5,106 nucleotides of DNA from Alphaproteobacteria bacterium (GTDB lineage Bacteria; Pseudomonadota; Alphaproteobacteria; Micavibrionales; Micavibrionaceae): the NCBI GenBank assembly GCA_030639165.1, contig DAOWDF010000204.1, positions 1 to 5,106 of the forward strand, written 5' to 3'. Within the stretch, counting starts at the first letter, position 1; each line of letters opens with the position of its first letter. This document shows, one piece after another, positions 1-5,106 of the stretch. Made by a program: the position numbers and the translations under genes. The notes under the pieces are model-generated. The model did no database searches. It was not told where the DNA came from and saw nothing but the letters and a program-made list of their open reading frames with translations.

Positions 1-35
1 AATTCCTGAGAGATTAACGTCTATCGGGTGGGGCG

Positions 36-75
36 TGCCTGCTGCCTCGCAACAGAAGTGCAGGCATTTTATTTC
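36..75 (+). terminator. Probable intrinsic (Rho-independent) terminator of an upstream transcript
   Basis: TGCCTGC (36-42) pairs perfectly with GCAGGCA (60-66) around a 17-nt loop, and a T-rich tract TTTTATTT follows at once. A GC-rich stem followed by a T run is the classic intrinsic terminator form. The loop is longer than usual, which lowers confidence. It would end whatever transcript enters from the left edge and separate it from sspB. A short open frame on the plus strand runs through the hairpin to a stop at 83-85, so a tiny coding tail cannot be excluded, but the stem and T-tract explain the sequence better. Confidence 0.6.
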
Positions 76-145
76 CCCTGTATAAATTCAAAAAATAATT
101 AAAACAGCTATTGCTTTATAGCACTAATATTTGCGACATATATGT

Positions 146-661
146 ATGACTGATGAAGATGAAATTTTACGCTATGACCGAATGGTTGAAAACGCACTAA
201 GAAATGTTGTGCGCACTGCTATTGAAGAGGTTATAGAGAATTATGATGGCTCTGGCGGTATGCTTGGGGAACATCATTTTTATATAACATTCCTAACTGA
301 TTATCCGGGTGTTAAAATCCCTGATTATTTGCGTGATCGCTATCCAGGGGAGATGACTATTGTTCTGCAATATCAATTCTCTGATTTAGCGGTAGATGAT
401 GAGAAGATGGAAGTGCGCCTGTCCTTTAATGATATCCCTGAATTACTTGTTGTGCCATTAGCAGCGATAAGTATATTTGCTGACCCATCTGTAAATTTCG
501 CGCTTCAGTTCCAGCCGTTGAACGATACCATGACCGAGGAAGACTTGATCTTGCAGGAAATGCCAGATGGTGATGATGACCCTGATAAGCCTAGTGGTGG
601 TGGCGATTCAAAGGGTAACACTGGAGAAGTTATCTCTCTTGATAGCTTTCGCAAGAAGTAA
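146..661 (+). CDS. sspB: SspB-family ClpXP protease adaptor (alphaproteobacterial type)
   Basis: Cytoplasmic adaptor that, in the characterised Caulobacter relative, binds the ssrA tag on tmRNA-tagged proteins and tethers them to the ClpX unfoldase of ClpXP. The 171-residue protein has the expected three parts. An N-terminal helix (about 6-34) is followed by a compact substrate-binding core, including HHFYITFLT (43-51) and GVKIPDYLRDRYP-EMTIVLQYQF (about 55-78). A flexible Asp/Pro/Gly/Ser linker (about 139-160) then leads to the basic tail VISLDSFRKK (162-171), which by family knowledge docks on ClpX. The open frame extends upstream to a TTG at 131, but the ATG at 146 gives MTDEDEILRYDRMV, the N-terminus typical of these homologues. 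No strong Shine-Dalgarno sequence or clear promoter is visible in the AT-rich leader (76-145), so the regulation is unknown. The next gene starts 9 nt after the stop, implying co-transcription. The family call is firm; the role is inferred from relatives. Confidence 0.93.
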   Translation: MTDEDEILRYDRMVENALRNVVRTAIEEVIENYDGSGGMLGEHHFYITFLTDYPGVKIPDYLRDRYPGEMTIVLQYQFSDLAVDDEKMEVRLSFNDIPELLVVPLAAISIFADPSVNFALQFQPLNDTMTEEDLILQEMPDGDDDPDKPSGGGDSKGNTGEVISLDSFRKK

Positions 662-670
662 GATACATTT

Positions 671-1582
671 ATGACTATTTGGTCTCCTGCAAATGCACTT
701 ATTAAAGAGCCATATAGAGTGCTGCTCAAGCGTGGAGAGTTTATTGACCGTGAGCGTGCAGGTCGCGCTGTTCCCTATAAGATATATTACCCCGTAGATC
801 ATGATTTAGACAATATGCCTGTGATCCTATGGAGTCATGGGTTTGGAGGCAATCGTGATGGCGCGTCGTTTATATCGCGCTTTTTAGCTGCTCAAGGATA
901 TATCATTGTTCATATTACTCATATCGGCACAGATAGCTCCTTGTGGGAGGGGAAAGGCGGTCATGCTTGGGATATTCTGCAAAAGGTGAGGATTTCTCGT
1001 GAGACTACGCTTGATCGTATGGCGGATGTGCCTTTTGTGCTGGATCAGCTGGAGATTATGGCTGGTGAGGATGCAGAAATTGGCACATATATAGACTTAT
1101 CACGCATAGCGATGAGTGGGCATAGCTTTGGCGCGATGACTACGCAGGCTATGGCGGGAATGATGTTCCCAAATATTAATGAGGAGCTGGTTTCCCTACG
1201 TGATTCCCGCATTACTTGCGGTATATTATATAGCCCAACCCCAGTTGCACATTTAACAGGGGCAGAGCCATCAGAGGTATATAGCTCTATTGATATTCCA
1301 TTGTTGCATATGACGGGAACGGAAGATGCTTCACCTTTGGAGGGCTATGATTATAAATATCGCCTAGTAATTCATGATTATGCAGACCATGAGGAGCAAT
1401 ATTTGCAAGTGCTAGATGGCGGCGATCATATGGTTTATAATGGTACGCGCGGCAAATTGGCGCACAATCCTCGCCGCGAAGAGCATGAGCAAGATATTAT
1501 GAATGCAGCTTATGCCTTCTTCCGCGCTTATTTACATGATGATGAAGCAGCTAAGATGTGGCTAGATGCCGGTTTTAGGTAA
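671..1582 (+). CDS. Alpha/beta hydrolase, PAF-acetylhydrolase / predicted dienelactone hydrolase type
   Basis: A 303-residue serine hydrolase with no signal peptide or membrane segment, so probably cytoplasmic. Landmarks of the fold appear in order: the strand and oxyanion turn VILWSHGFGGNRDG (51-64); the strand GYIIVHITHIGTDS (76-89); the nucleophile elbow GHSFG (150-154) with Ser152; a strand ending in GTED with Asp219 as likely acid; and GGDHMVYNG (250-258) with His253 as likely base. The complete Ser-Asp-His triad argues for an active enzyme. The SHGFGG oxyanion turn and overall length fit the platelet-activating-factor acetylhydrolase-like / COG4188 group, which cleaves short or oxidised acyl esters, but the substrate cannot be read from sequence. 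The ATG lies 9 nt after the sspB stop, and the purine-rich AAGAAGTAAGA overlapping that stop could serve for ribosome binding or translational coupling. Hydrolase assignment is strong; substrate is unknown. Confidence 0.88.
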   Translation: MTIWSPANALIKEPYRVLLKRGEFIDRERAGRAVPYKIYYPVDHDLDNMPVILWSHGFGGNRDGASFISRFLAAQGYIIVHITHIGTDSSLWEGKGGHAWDILQKVRISRETTLDRMADVPFVLDQLEIMAGEDAEIGTYIDLSRIAMSGHSFGAMTTQAMAGMMFPNINEELVSLRDSRITCGILYSPTPVAHLTGAEPSEVYSSIDIPLLHMTGTEDASPLEGYDYKYRLVIHDYADHEEQYLQVLDGGDHMVYNGTRGKLAHNPRREEHEQDIMNAAYAFFRAYLHDDEAAKMWLDAGFR

Positions 1583-1662
1583 TATTTTTAACGCGAAGTT
1601 TCTTTGTGGTAATGTTTAAACCCCTTGATTTTTTTTGCGTAATATATACCATCAAGCGCATC

Positions 1663-2697
1663 ATGAAAAAGATTATATATCACCTAATATTTGCTGGAAT
1701 AATAAGCGCGATACTCTTTGCTATAGGTCTTTATGGTAGCAAAATATATTTTACTAATCAGGCTGTTAGGCATGCCGATGCTATTATTGCTACCGCTATT
1801 GATAGTGATATTATCACAGCTGAAGATGAAATCATTGCTCTTTCCAGAGCAGTTTTTGAAGAGTTTAAAGTTGTAGAGCCTTCAAAAGTTATGGCTCTTC
1901 GCTTTCGGCCTTATCTTTCTAACGAAAGGCTGCCAGATTTTATCCGCTTTCCTATGGGCGCTATTGAGATGAATATAGCAGTGGGCATGTGCGACAATGC
2001 TGCCCGTATGCTACATTTCTTGTTGGCGCAGAAAGGCTATAAATCTGTTCAATGGAATATGATTACTGATAAAAATGCGCATTCAGTATTACTTGTATAT
2101 ATGCCAGATGGTAGCAGGGTTTTTGTTGACCCCCTTTATGGCTTTGTAGGATTTGATAGGTTAAGCGAAGAGTTGCTATCTCCTGAAGCAATAAAAGCCG
2201 CTATTATTAATGGAAGTGATTTAGATGAGGTGCTTCTTCCCCTTAATGAAAACAGCAATAAATCTTTTTATAATAACTTCCAATCTGTACGCATGGCAGC
2301 GCAGGGGGATAATTTGAATATTACCGCTGATTTACCATTAGTGCCTGATGACCAAGTTTTTCTTGGTGAAATTGATGGAGATAATAAGGATGTTTATTCT
2401 GCTGCTAGTAGAAATAAAATGACTCCGTTTTGGCATTATATGGGGCATAAATATAATCGGTCATTTGTGCGGGTTTTACGTGCTAGTCAAGATGTAAGGC
2501 TTGAAATGACGCTGTTATCAGATATAAATAACGGTATTATAACATCAGATCCACGCCCTGATATTAACGGGCGAAAGCTGATTTGGAATTTAAAAAGCGG
2601 CGATGATATTAAGTTTTACGATGGTAGAGCTAAGATTTCATGGAAGCGATTTAATAGCTTTGTTGGCGTTGATCAGATTGCTATTTACTTAAGATAA
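1663..2697 (+). CDS. Membrane-anchored transglutaminase-like (Cys-His-Asp) protein
   Basis: A 344-residue protein from the chosen start MKKIIYHLIF. A basic N-terminus and one hydrophobic stretch (about 2-25) look like a signal anchor, so most of the chain should lie in the periplasm. The middle (about 60-165) resembles a transglutaminase-like/cysteine-protease core. Cys110 sits in GMCDNAARMLHFLL, His140 in AHSVLLVYMPDGS and Asp156 in FVDPLYG, matching the order and spacing of the Cys-His-Asp triad. The remaining 180 or so residues appear beta-rich and I do not recognise them. The frame is open from GTG 1606 and ATG 1612, but those starts add a poorly conserved-looking extension before the MKK start. 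None of the candidates has a strong Shine-Dalgarno sequence, so the start is uncertain. It follows the hydrolase by 80 nt and precedes the ATPase by 11 nt, suggesting co-transcription with the latter. Bacterial relatives act as proteases, amidases or cross-linkers; the reaction here is unknown. Confidence 0.75.
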   Translation: MKKIIYHLIFAGIISAILFAIGLYGSKIYFTNQAVRHADAIIATAIDSDIITAEDEIIALSRAVFEEFKVVEPSKVMALRFRPYLSNERLPDFIRFPMGAIEMNIAVGMCDNAARMLHFLLAQKGYKSVQWNMITDKNAHSVLLVYMPDGSRVFVDPLYGFVGFDRLSEELLSPEAIKAAIINGSDLDEVLLPLNENSNKSFYNNFQSVRMAAQGDNLNITADLPLVPDDQVFLGEIDGDNKDVYSAASRNKMTPFWHYMGHKYNRSFVRVLRASQDVRLEMTLLSDINNGIITSDPRPDINGRKLIWNLKSGDDIKFYDGRAKISWKRFNSFVGVDQIAIYLR

Positions 2698-2708
2698 AGA
2701 TTATAACC

Positions 2709-3632
2709 ATGAAAAATGCTATTGAAATTCGGAATTTGAACAAAACCTATAAGGCCAGCAAGCGCTCTGCGGCTAAGGTTGCGCTTAATGATGTTAGTCT
2801 TGATATTCCAAAGGGGAGCATTTTTGCTCTGCTTGGCCCTAATGGCGCTGGTAAATCAACAATTATTAATATTATGGCAGGGCTAGTTAAGAAAAGCTCT
2901 GGCTCGGTCATTATTAATGGTTTTGATATTGATGTGAATGAGCGTAACGCTAAATCCTCCATCGGGGTAGTGCCGCAGGAGTTGAATTACGACCCGTATT
3001 TCACGCCGCTGGAATCGCTAGAGCTTCAGGCTGGGCTTTACGGCGTGCCAAAGTCAGAGCGTCGCTCTAAGGAAATATTGGAGATGGTAGGACTTGGCGA
3101 TAAAACGCATGCCTATGTTCGCTCGCTTTCTGGCGGGATGAAGCGCCGCCTTTTAATGGCAAAAGCTATGGTACATAATCCGCAAATACTGGTTCTGGAT
3201 GAGCCGACAGCTGGCGTAGATATAGAGCTACGTCGTCAGCTTTGGGATAATGTTAAAATGCTCAATAGTCGCGGCGTTACCATAGTTTTGACAACTCATT
3301 ATCTTGAGGAAGCAGAGGAGCTTTGTGATCGCATTGCAATTATAAATAATGGTGAGATTGTTGCATGTGATGATAAGGATGTGTTGATTGGCAGTATTGA
3401 TAGTAAGGAGATTATATTCCGCCTTGATCGTGATATTGAAGCCGTGCCAGCAACAATGTCGCAATTTAATTGTGAGGTAAAGTCAGCGCGTGATCTTTCT
3501 GTGCGCTATAGTACTAGTGAACAGCAGGTTGGAGCTATTATAGAGGCAGTGCAAAATGCTGGTTACGGTATTGTTGATATAACTACCGAGCAGGGCGATC
3601 TTGAGGATGTATTTTTACAAATTACGGCTTAA
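2709..3632 (+). CDS. ABC-2 type transporter ATP-binding protein, YadG-like
   Basis: A 307-residue nucleotide-binding subunit that would sit on the cytoplasmic face of an ABC-2 (YadGH/CcmA-type) exporter and power it by ATP hydrolysis. All motifs are intact: Walker A GPNGAGKST (43-51), Q-loop Gln90 in VVPQE, signature LSGGMKRR (140-147), Walker B ILVLDEP (160-166) with catalytic Glu165, D-loop AGVD (168-171) and switch His197 in TTHYLEEAE. The stretch LDEPTAGVDIELRR and the length closely resemble E. coli YadG as I recall it. A C-terminal regulatory extension (about 230-307) ends in GDLEDVFLQITA, typical of this group. The start lies 11 nt after the transglutaminase-like gene, with a purine-rich AAAGA upstream. 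The usual partner permease does not follow: a tRNA gene comes next. The ATPase call is secure; the cargo is unknown, and lipid, polysaccharide or drug export are all possible. Confidence 0.92.
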   Translation: MKNAIEIRNLNKTYKASKRSAAKVALNDVSLDIPKGSIFALLGPNGAGKSTIINIMAGLVKKSSGSVIINGFDIDVNERNAKSSIGVVPQELNYDPYFTPLESLELQAGLYGVPKSERRSKEILEMVGLGDKTHAYVRSLSGGMKRRLLMAKAMVHNPQILVLDEPTAGVDIELRRQLWDNVKMLNSRGVTIVLTTHYLEEAEELCDRIAIINNGEIVACDDKDVLIGSIDSKEIIFRLDRDIEAVPATMSQFNCEVKSARDLSVRYSTSEQQVGAIIEAVQNAGYGIVDITTEQGDLEDVFLQITA

Positions 3633-3664
3633 TTGTAGAAAAATAATGAATTTTAGCTTATAAA
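3633..3664 (+). promoter_or_regulatory. Weak candidate sigma70 promoter for the tRNA gene
   Basis: TTGTAG (3633-3638) and TATAAA (3659-3664) resemble -35 and -10 boxes, and the -10 box would place initiation about 10 nt before the mature tRNA end. The spacer is 20 nt, longer than ideal, and the region is very AT-rich, so a chance match is likely. No terminator hairpin is visible between the ATPase stop and the tRNA, so read-through from the operon is the alternative. Confidence 0.25.
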
Positions 3665-3680
3665 CAAAAATATTAAATAA

Positions 3681-3756
3681 GCGCCCGTAGCTCAGGGGAT
3701 AGAGCACTGGTTTCCGGAGCCAGGGGTCGCAGGTTCGAATCCTGCCGGGCGCACCA
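3681..3756 (+). tRNA. tRNA-Arg (anticodon CCG)
   Basis: A complete 76-nt cloverleaf that reads CGG arginine codons. The acceptor stem is GCGCCCG (3681-3687) with CGGGCGC (3746-3752), all seven pairs perfect, then discriminator A and an encoded CCA (3754-3756). The D stem is GCTC/GAGC. The anticodon stem CTGGT (3707-3711) pairs with GCCAG (3719-3723), with one T-G pair next to the loop TTCCGGA. The anticodon is CCG at 3714-3716. The variable loop is GGGTC, and the T arm is GCAGG-TTCGAAT-CCTGC. The gene is single and intact. I found no second copy of its 3' end in the window, so there is no direct sign of integration here. Confidence 0.97.
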
Positions 3757-3763
3757 TACCTTC

Positions 3764-3860
3764 CTACGTTATAGGTACGGACGTTGTCAAATTTTGGCTT
3801 AAGTATAAGAATACTATTCGCCTCATTTAAGAAGTGTCCTTGGGCCGTACATAAACGTAG
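3764..3860. repeat. Imperfect inverted repeat with 64-nt spacer, downstream of tRNA-Arg
   Basis: The left arm CTACGTT-ATAG-GTACGG (3764-3780) is mirrored by the right arm CCGTAC-ATA-AACGTAG (3845-3860). The outer 7 and inner 6 positions match perfectly, interrupted by a 4/3-nt mismatch. The spacer (3781-3844) holds smaller complementary pieces, CTTAA/TTAAG (3798-3802 with 3827-3831) and AGTAT/ATACT (3802-3806 with 3811-3815), so a folded RNA is possible. There is no T-tract after it, so it is not a standard terminator. It could be a small terminal-inverted-repeat element, a structured RNA made with the tRNA precursor, or a palindromic intergenic repeat. I found no second copy and no open frame inside it. 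Confidence 0.5.
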
Positions 3861-3861
3861 T

Positions 3862-3890
3862 TTGCTATGATGGACATGAAATTATATAAA
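3862..3890 (+). promoter_or_regulatory. Probable sigma70-type promoter for the HELMH-motif gene
   Basis: TTGCTA (3862-3867) and TATAAA (3885-3890) are separated by exactly 17 nt, the optimal spacing, with four or five of six consensus bases in each box. Initiation would fall near 3897, giving a leader of about 20 nt before the ATG at 3918. It begins 2 nt after the right arm of the inverted repeat, so a protein or structure on that repeat could affect its use. This is inferred from sequence resemblance only. Confidence 0.5.
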
Positions 3891-3917
3891 ATAACTACAT
3901 AGTAAGCTGTTTGAGCC

Positions 3918-4919
3918 ATGAAAATAAACCCATCATATATATTGAAATCAGCTAATAAAAAGCGTGCGGATATGGTTTCTTACGCCATTAAAGATAAGTT
4001 TATGGCGGGGGTAATGCATGACCTTACTGATTTTGGTTATGATATCGGTTTCTCTATAAAGGGTGGAGCGGGGGCGTATCAGCCGTTTGCCCTATCGACG
4101 GAAAAAATTGATAACCCACTAAAACAACAGCAATTCTCCAGCGGTTTCTGGTCAATGGTAGAAGCTGGTAATATCAAGGCCAAGCTGCGTTTTTCTGATC
4201 TTTTAGGTGCGGAGGGGAATGCTCATTCCTTCCTTCATGAGTTGATGCATTTTTACCAAGATATGCATGGGCTATATTTATTGCCATTGCAGGAGCGCGG
4301 CGAGTTCCCTGTGCTGTTGGAAGCTAAAAGCGATATTGTAGCGTATTTGTTTTGTGAAGCATGGGCGGAAGTAGAGGCAATCCGCACTAGCTGGTCATTG
4401 CGTGAGAAGGGGCAGGTACGCGGCTGGGTGGGCGCGGTAAACTCACCGGATTGGGGCTATCTTGCGCGTAAATATGACAGCGATATGCAAGGCGGGGCAG
4501 ATGAGAAACGCGCCGCTGCCGATGCTTTTAGGGGCTGGTATGAAGGCGCGCACCGTAAGTTTTATGAAGCGCATGCCCTTAAAGCACATGAGGTTAATTT
4601 TGCGCGTTATAAGGATGGCGCGGGGGATATAAACAACAAAGACATAGCGCTGAATATGCGATATTTAGAGCTGCCGATGTTGCTGGCGCGTTTGCCTAAG
4701 GGCGGCATTCCAGCATATTTTGCGCTGATAGATTGGGATGATGAAATATATATCCAGATTAAAACTCCGAGTGTTGCCGTGCGCGTTGAGGAATTTGAAG
4801 GAATTTATGGCAAGGCAGAAAACCCGAATATTCAGGATATTAAATGCGGATCACCGCCATATCTGTGGAATAGATTGAGAATGGCGGAGCAACGAGCATC
4901 AGAAGTCCCGCCACATTGA
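3918..4919 (+). CDS. Putative zinc metallopeptidase-like protein (HELMH motif), family uncertain
   Basis: A 333-residue protein without signal peptide or membrane segment, so probably cytoplasmic. The key feature is SFLHELMHFYQDMHG (104-118), an HExxH zincin motif with His107 and His111 as expected zinc ligands and Glu108 as catalytic base. It lies in a hydrophobic helix as in true metallopeptidases. Acidic residues in LLEAKSDIVAYLFCEAWAEVEA (start 133), such as Glu135, Glu147 or Glu151, could supply the third ligand in gluzincin fashion; which one is not clear. The rest has aromatic-rich, partly helical sequence with no domain I can name. It may belong to a putative-metallopeptidase DUF family (DUF6782 is one candidate from memory), but this is not established. 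A probable promoter lies just upstream, though the Shine-Dalgarno sequence before the ATG is weak. Its stop is one base from that of the convergent gene. Substrate unknown. Confidence 0.7.
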   Translation: MKINPSYILKSANKKRADMVSYAIKDKFMAGVMHDLTDFGYDIGFSIKGGAGAYQPFALSTEKIDNPLKQQQFSSGFWSMVEAGNIKAKLRFSDLLGAEGNAHSFLHELMHFYQDMHGLYLLPLQERGEFPVLLEAKSDIVAYLFCEAWAEVEAIRTSWSLREKGQVRGWVGAVNSPDWGYLARKYDSDMQGGADEKRAAADAFRGWYEGAHRKFYEAHALKAHEVNFARYKDGAGDINNKDIALNMRYLELPMLLARLPKGGIPAYFALIDWDDEIYIQIKTPSVAVRVEEFEGIYGKAENPNIQDIKCGSPPYLWNRLRMAEQRASEVPPH

Positions 4920-4920
4920 T

Positions 4921-5106
4921 TTATTTCCCGATGCCCATCCAGTCGACACCGTTACAATACTGCATCACAGTGTTATCGGTATTATAAAGCATCTCGCCCT
5001 CAACACCGACAGGGCTCGTACACCCGCCGCCACCGGCACCTGCCAAGCCCATCGCGGCCCAAGCCTGCCCATTACAAAACTGCATCACATGGCTGGTATT
5101 ATTATA
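4921..5106 (-). CDS. Partial repeat protein, C-terminal 61 residues (Cys/Trp repeat modules)
   Basis: This minus-strand frame is open from the right edge to a TAA at 4923-4921, so only the C-terminus is visible. It contains almost two copies of a module: YNNTSHVMQFCNGQAW--MG, then a Gly-rich linker AGAGGGGCTSPVGVEGEML, then YNTDNTVMQYCNGVDW-MG, ending in IGK. The period is 40 residues from Tyr to Tyr, with one Cys in [YF]CNG and another in GCTSP. Preserved reading frame, the protein-level repeat and a clean stop make real coding likely. Similar YN-x-VMQYCNG-xx-W modules occur, as I recall, in alphaproteobacterial and phage-encoded surface or fibre-like proteins, suggesting an exported structural protein; that location is inference. 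The total repeat number, N-terminus and signal peptide lie outside the window. It converges on the HELMH gene with no room for a terminator between the stop codons. Confidence 0.75.
   Translation of the reverse strand, partial: YNNTSHVMQFCNGQAWAAMGLAGAGGGGCTSPVGVEGEMLYNTDNTVMQYCNGVDWMGIGK
4924..5106 (-). repeat. Tandem coding repeat, 120-nt period
   Basis: The 120-nt period shows in DNA as well as protein: TTACAAtACTGCATCACA (from 4952) recurs as TTACAAaACTGCATCACA (from 5072), and the flanking CATC and GGTATTAT blocks keep the same offset. The copy nearest the stop is the more worn and shorter, ending in WMGIGK where the inner one has WAAMGLAG. Copy number cannot be judged because the array continues past the right edge. 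Coding repeats of this kind can change number by slippage or recombination. Confidence 0.65.

Noticed and set aside
1..66. Possible 3' part of a structured RNA such as 6S RNA or a riboswitch
   Set aside because: CTGAGAGA and the hairpin vaguely recall such RNAs, but no diagnostic core of any family is present, and most of the molecule would lie outside the window.
14..67. Minus-strand ORF of 17 residues with AGGGGA placed 6 nt before its ATG
   Set aside because: It coincides with the terminator-like hairpin, is very short, and its predicted sequence is Arg/Pro-rich and unlike any protein. Chance is more likely.
505..802. Two overlapping minus-strand ORFs (505-729 and 608-802)
   Set aside because: They are antisense to the well-supported sspB and hydrolase genes and encode nothing recognisable.
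1606..1662. Longer start for the transglutaminase-like protein (GTG 1606 or ATG 1612)
   Set aside because: It would put about 17-19 residues before the basic MKK and hydrophobic segment that look like a true N-terminus. The lack of a clear ribosome site leaves some doubt.
2747..3464. Minus-strand ORFs inside the ABC ATPase gene (2747-2962 and 3228-3464)
   Set aside because: They are shadows of a strongly conserved ATPase coding sequence, with low-quality, Ile/Leu- or Asn/Cys-rich products.
3681..3756. tRNA-Arg as an integration site for a mobile element
   Set aside because: No integrase gene and no repeated copy of the tRNA 3' end are seen in the window. The downstream inverted repeat alone is not enough.
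3757..3777. TACCT/AGGTA and CCTA/TAGG as a terminator of the tRNA
   Set aside because: The stems are only 4-5 bp, mutually exclusive, and not followed by a T-tract.
3870..3902. Ten-codon ORF (ATG GAC ATG ... TAG) before the HELMH gene
   Set aside because: It overlaps the probable -10 region, starts upstream of the expected transcription start, and has no ribosome-binding site.
1..5106. CRISPR array, toxin-antitoxin pair, transposase or defence system
   Set aside because: No regularly spaced short repeats, no paired small genes and no transposase or nuclease motif are visible. The only periodic repeat is the coding one at the right edge.

Overview
This window looks like ordinary chromosome from an alphaproteobacterium, moderately AT-rich and probably from an uncultured or little-studied lineage. 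The strongest clue is the first gene, an alphaproteobacterial-type SspB adaptor. Its core and its C-terminal V-I-S-L-D-S-F-R-K-K tail match that clade's version rather than the gamma/betaproteobacterial one. The repeat protein at the right edge belongs to a module type I associate with alphaproteobacterial and phage surface proteins. That is a recollection, not a search result.

Layout. Positions 1-75 hold the tail of something upstream and an intrinsic-terminator-like hairpin. Four plus-strand genes follow in one direction: sspB (146-661), a cytoplasmic alpha/beta hydrolase (671-1582, 9 nt after sspB), a membrane-anchored transglutaminase-like protein (1663-2697) and a YadG-like ABC transporter ATPase (2709-3632, 11 nt after the previous stop). 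The spacing suggests two tight pairs, sspB-hydrolase and transglutaminase-ATPase. The 80-nt gap between the pairs may or may not hold a promoter. No ABC permease gene is present, so the ATPase is an orphan here.

A complete tRNA-Arg(CCG) with encoded CCA lies at 3681-3756. The 161 nt after it hold an imperfect inverted repeat (3764-3860) and a good sigma70-like promoter (3862-3890). That promoter should drive a 333-residue protein (3918-4919) with an HELMH zinc-protease motif and no signal peptide. One base after its stop codon lies the stop codon of a convergent minus-strand gene that runs off the right edge. Only its C-terminal 61 residues are visible, showing a roughly 40-residue Cys- and Trp-containing repeat.

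How they fit together: SspB works in ClpXP proteolysis, and its link to the hydrolase is only positional. The transglutaminase-like protein and the ATPase may act together at the inner membrane, but the sequence does not show how. Nothing here is a clear new defence or mobile system. The least-explained parts are the transglutaminase-like protein, the HELMH protein, the repeat protein and the inverted repeat after the tRNA.
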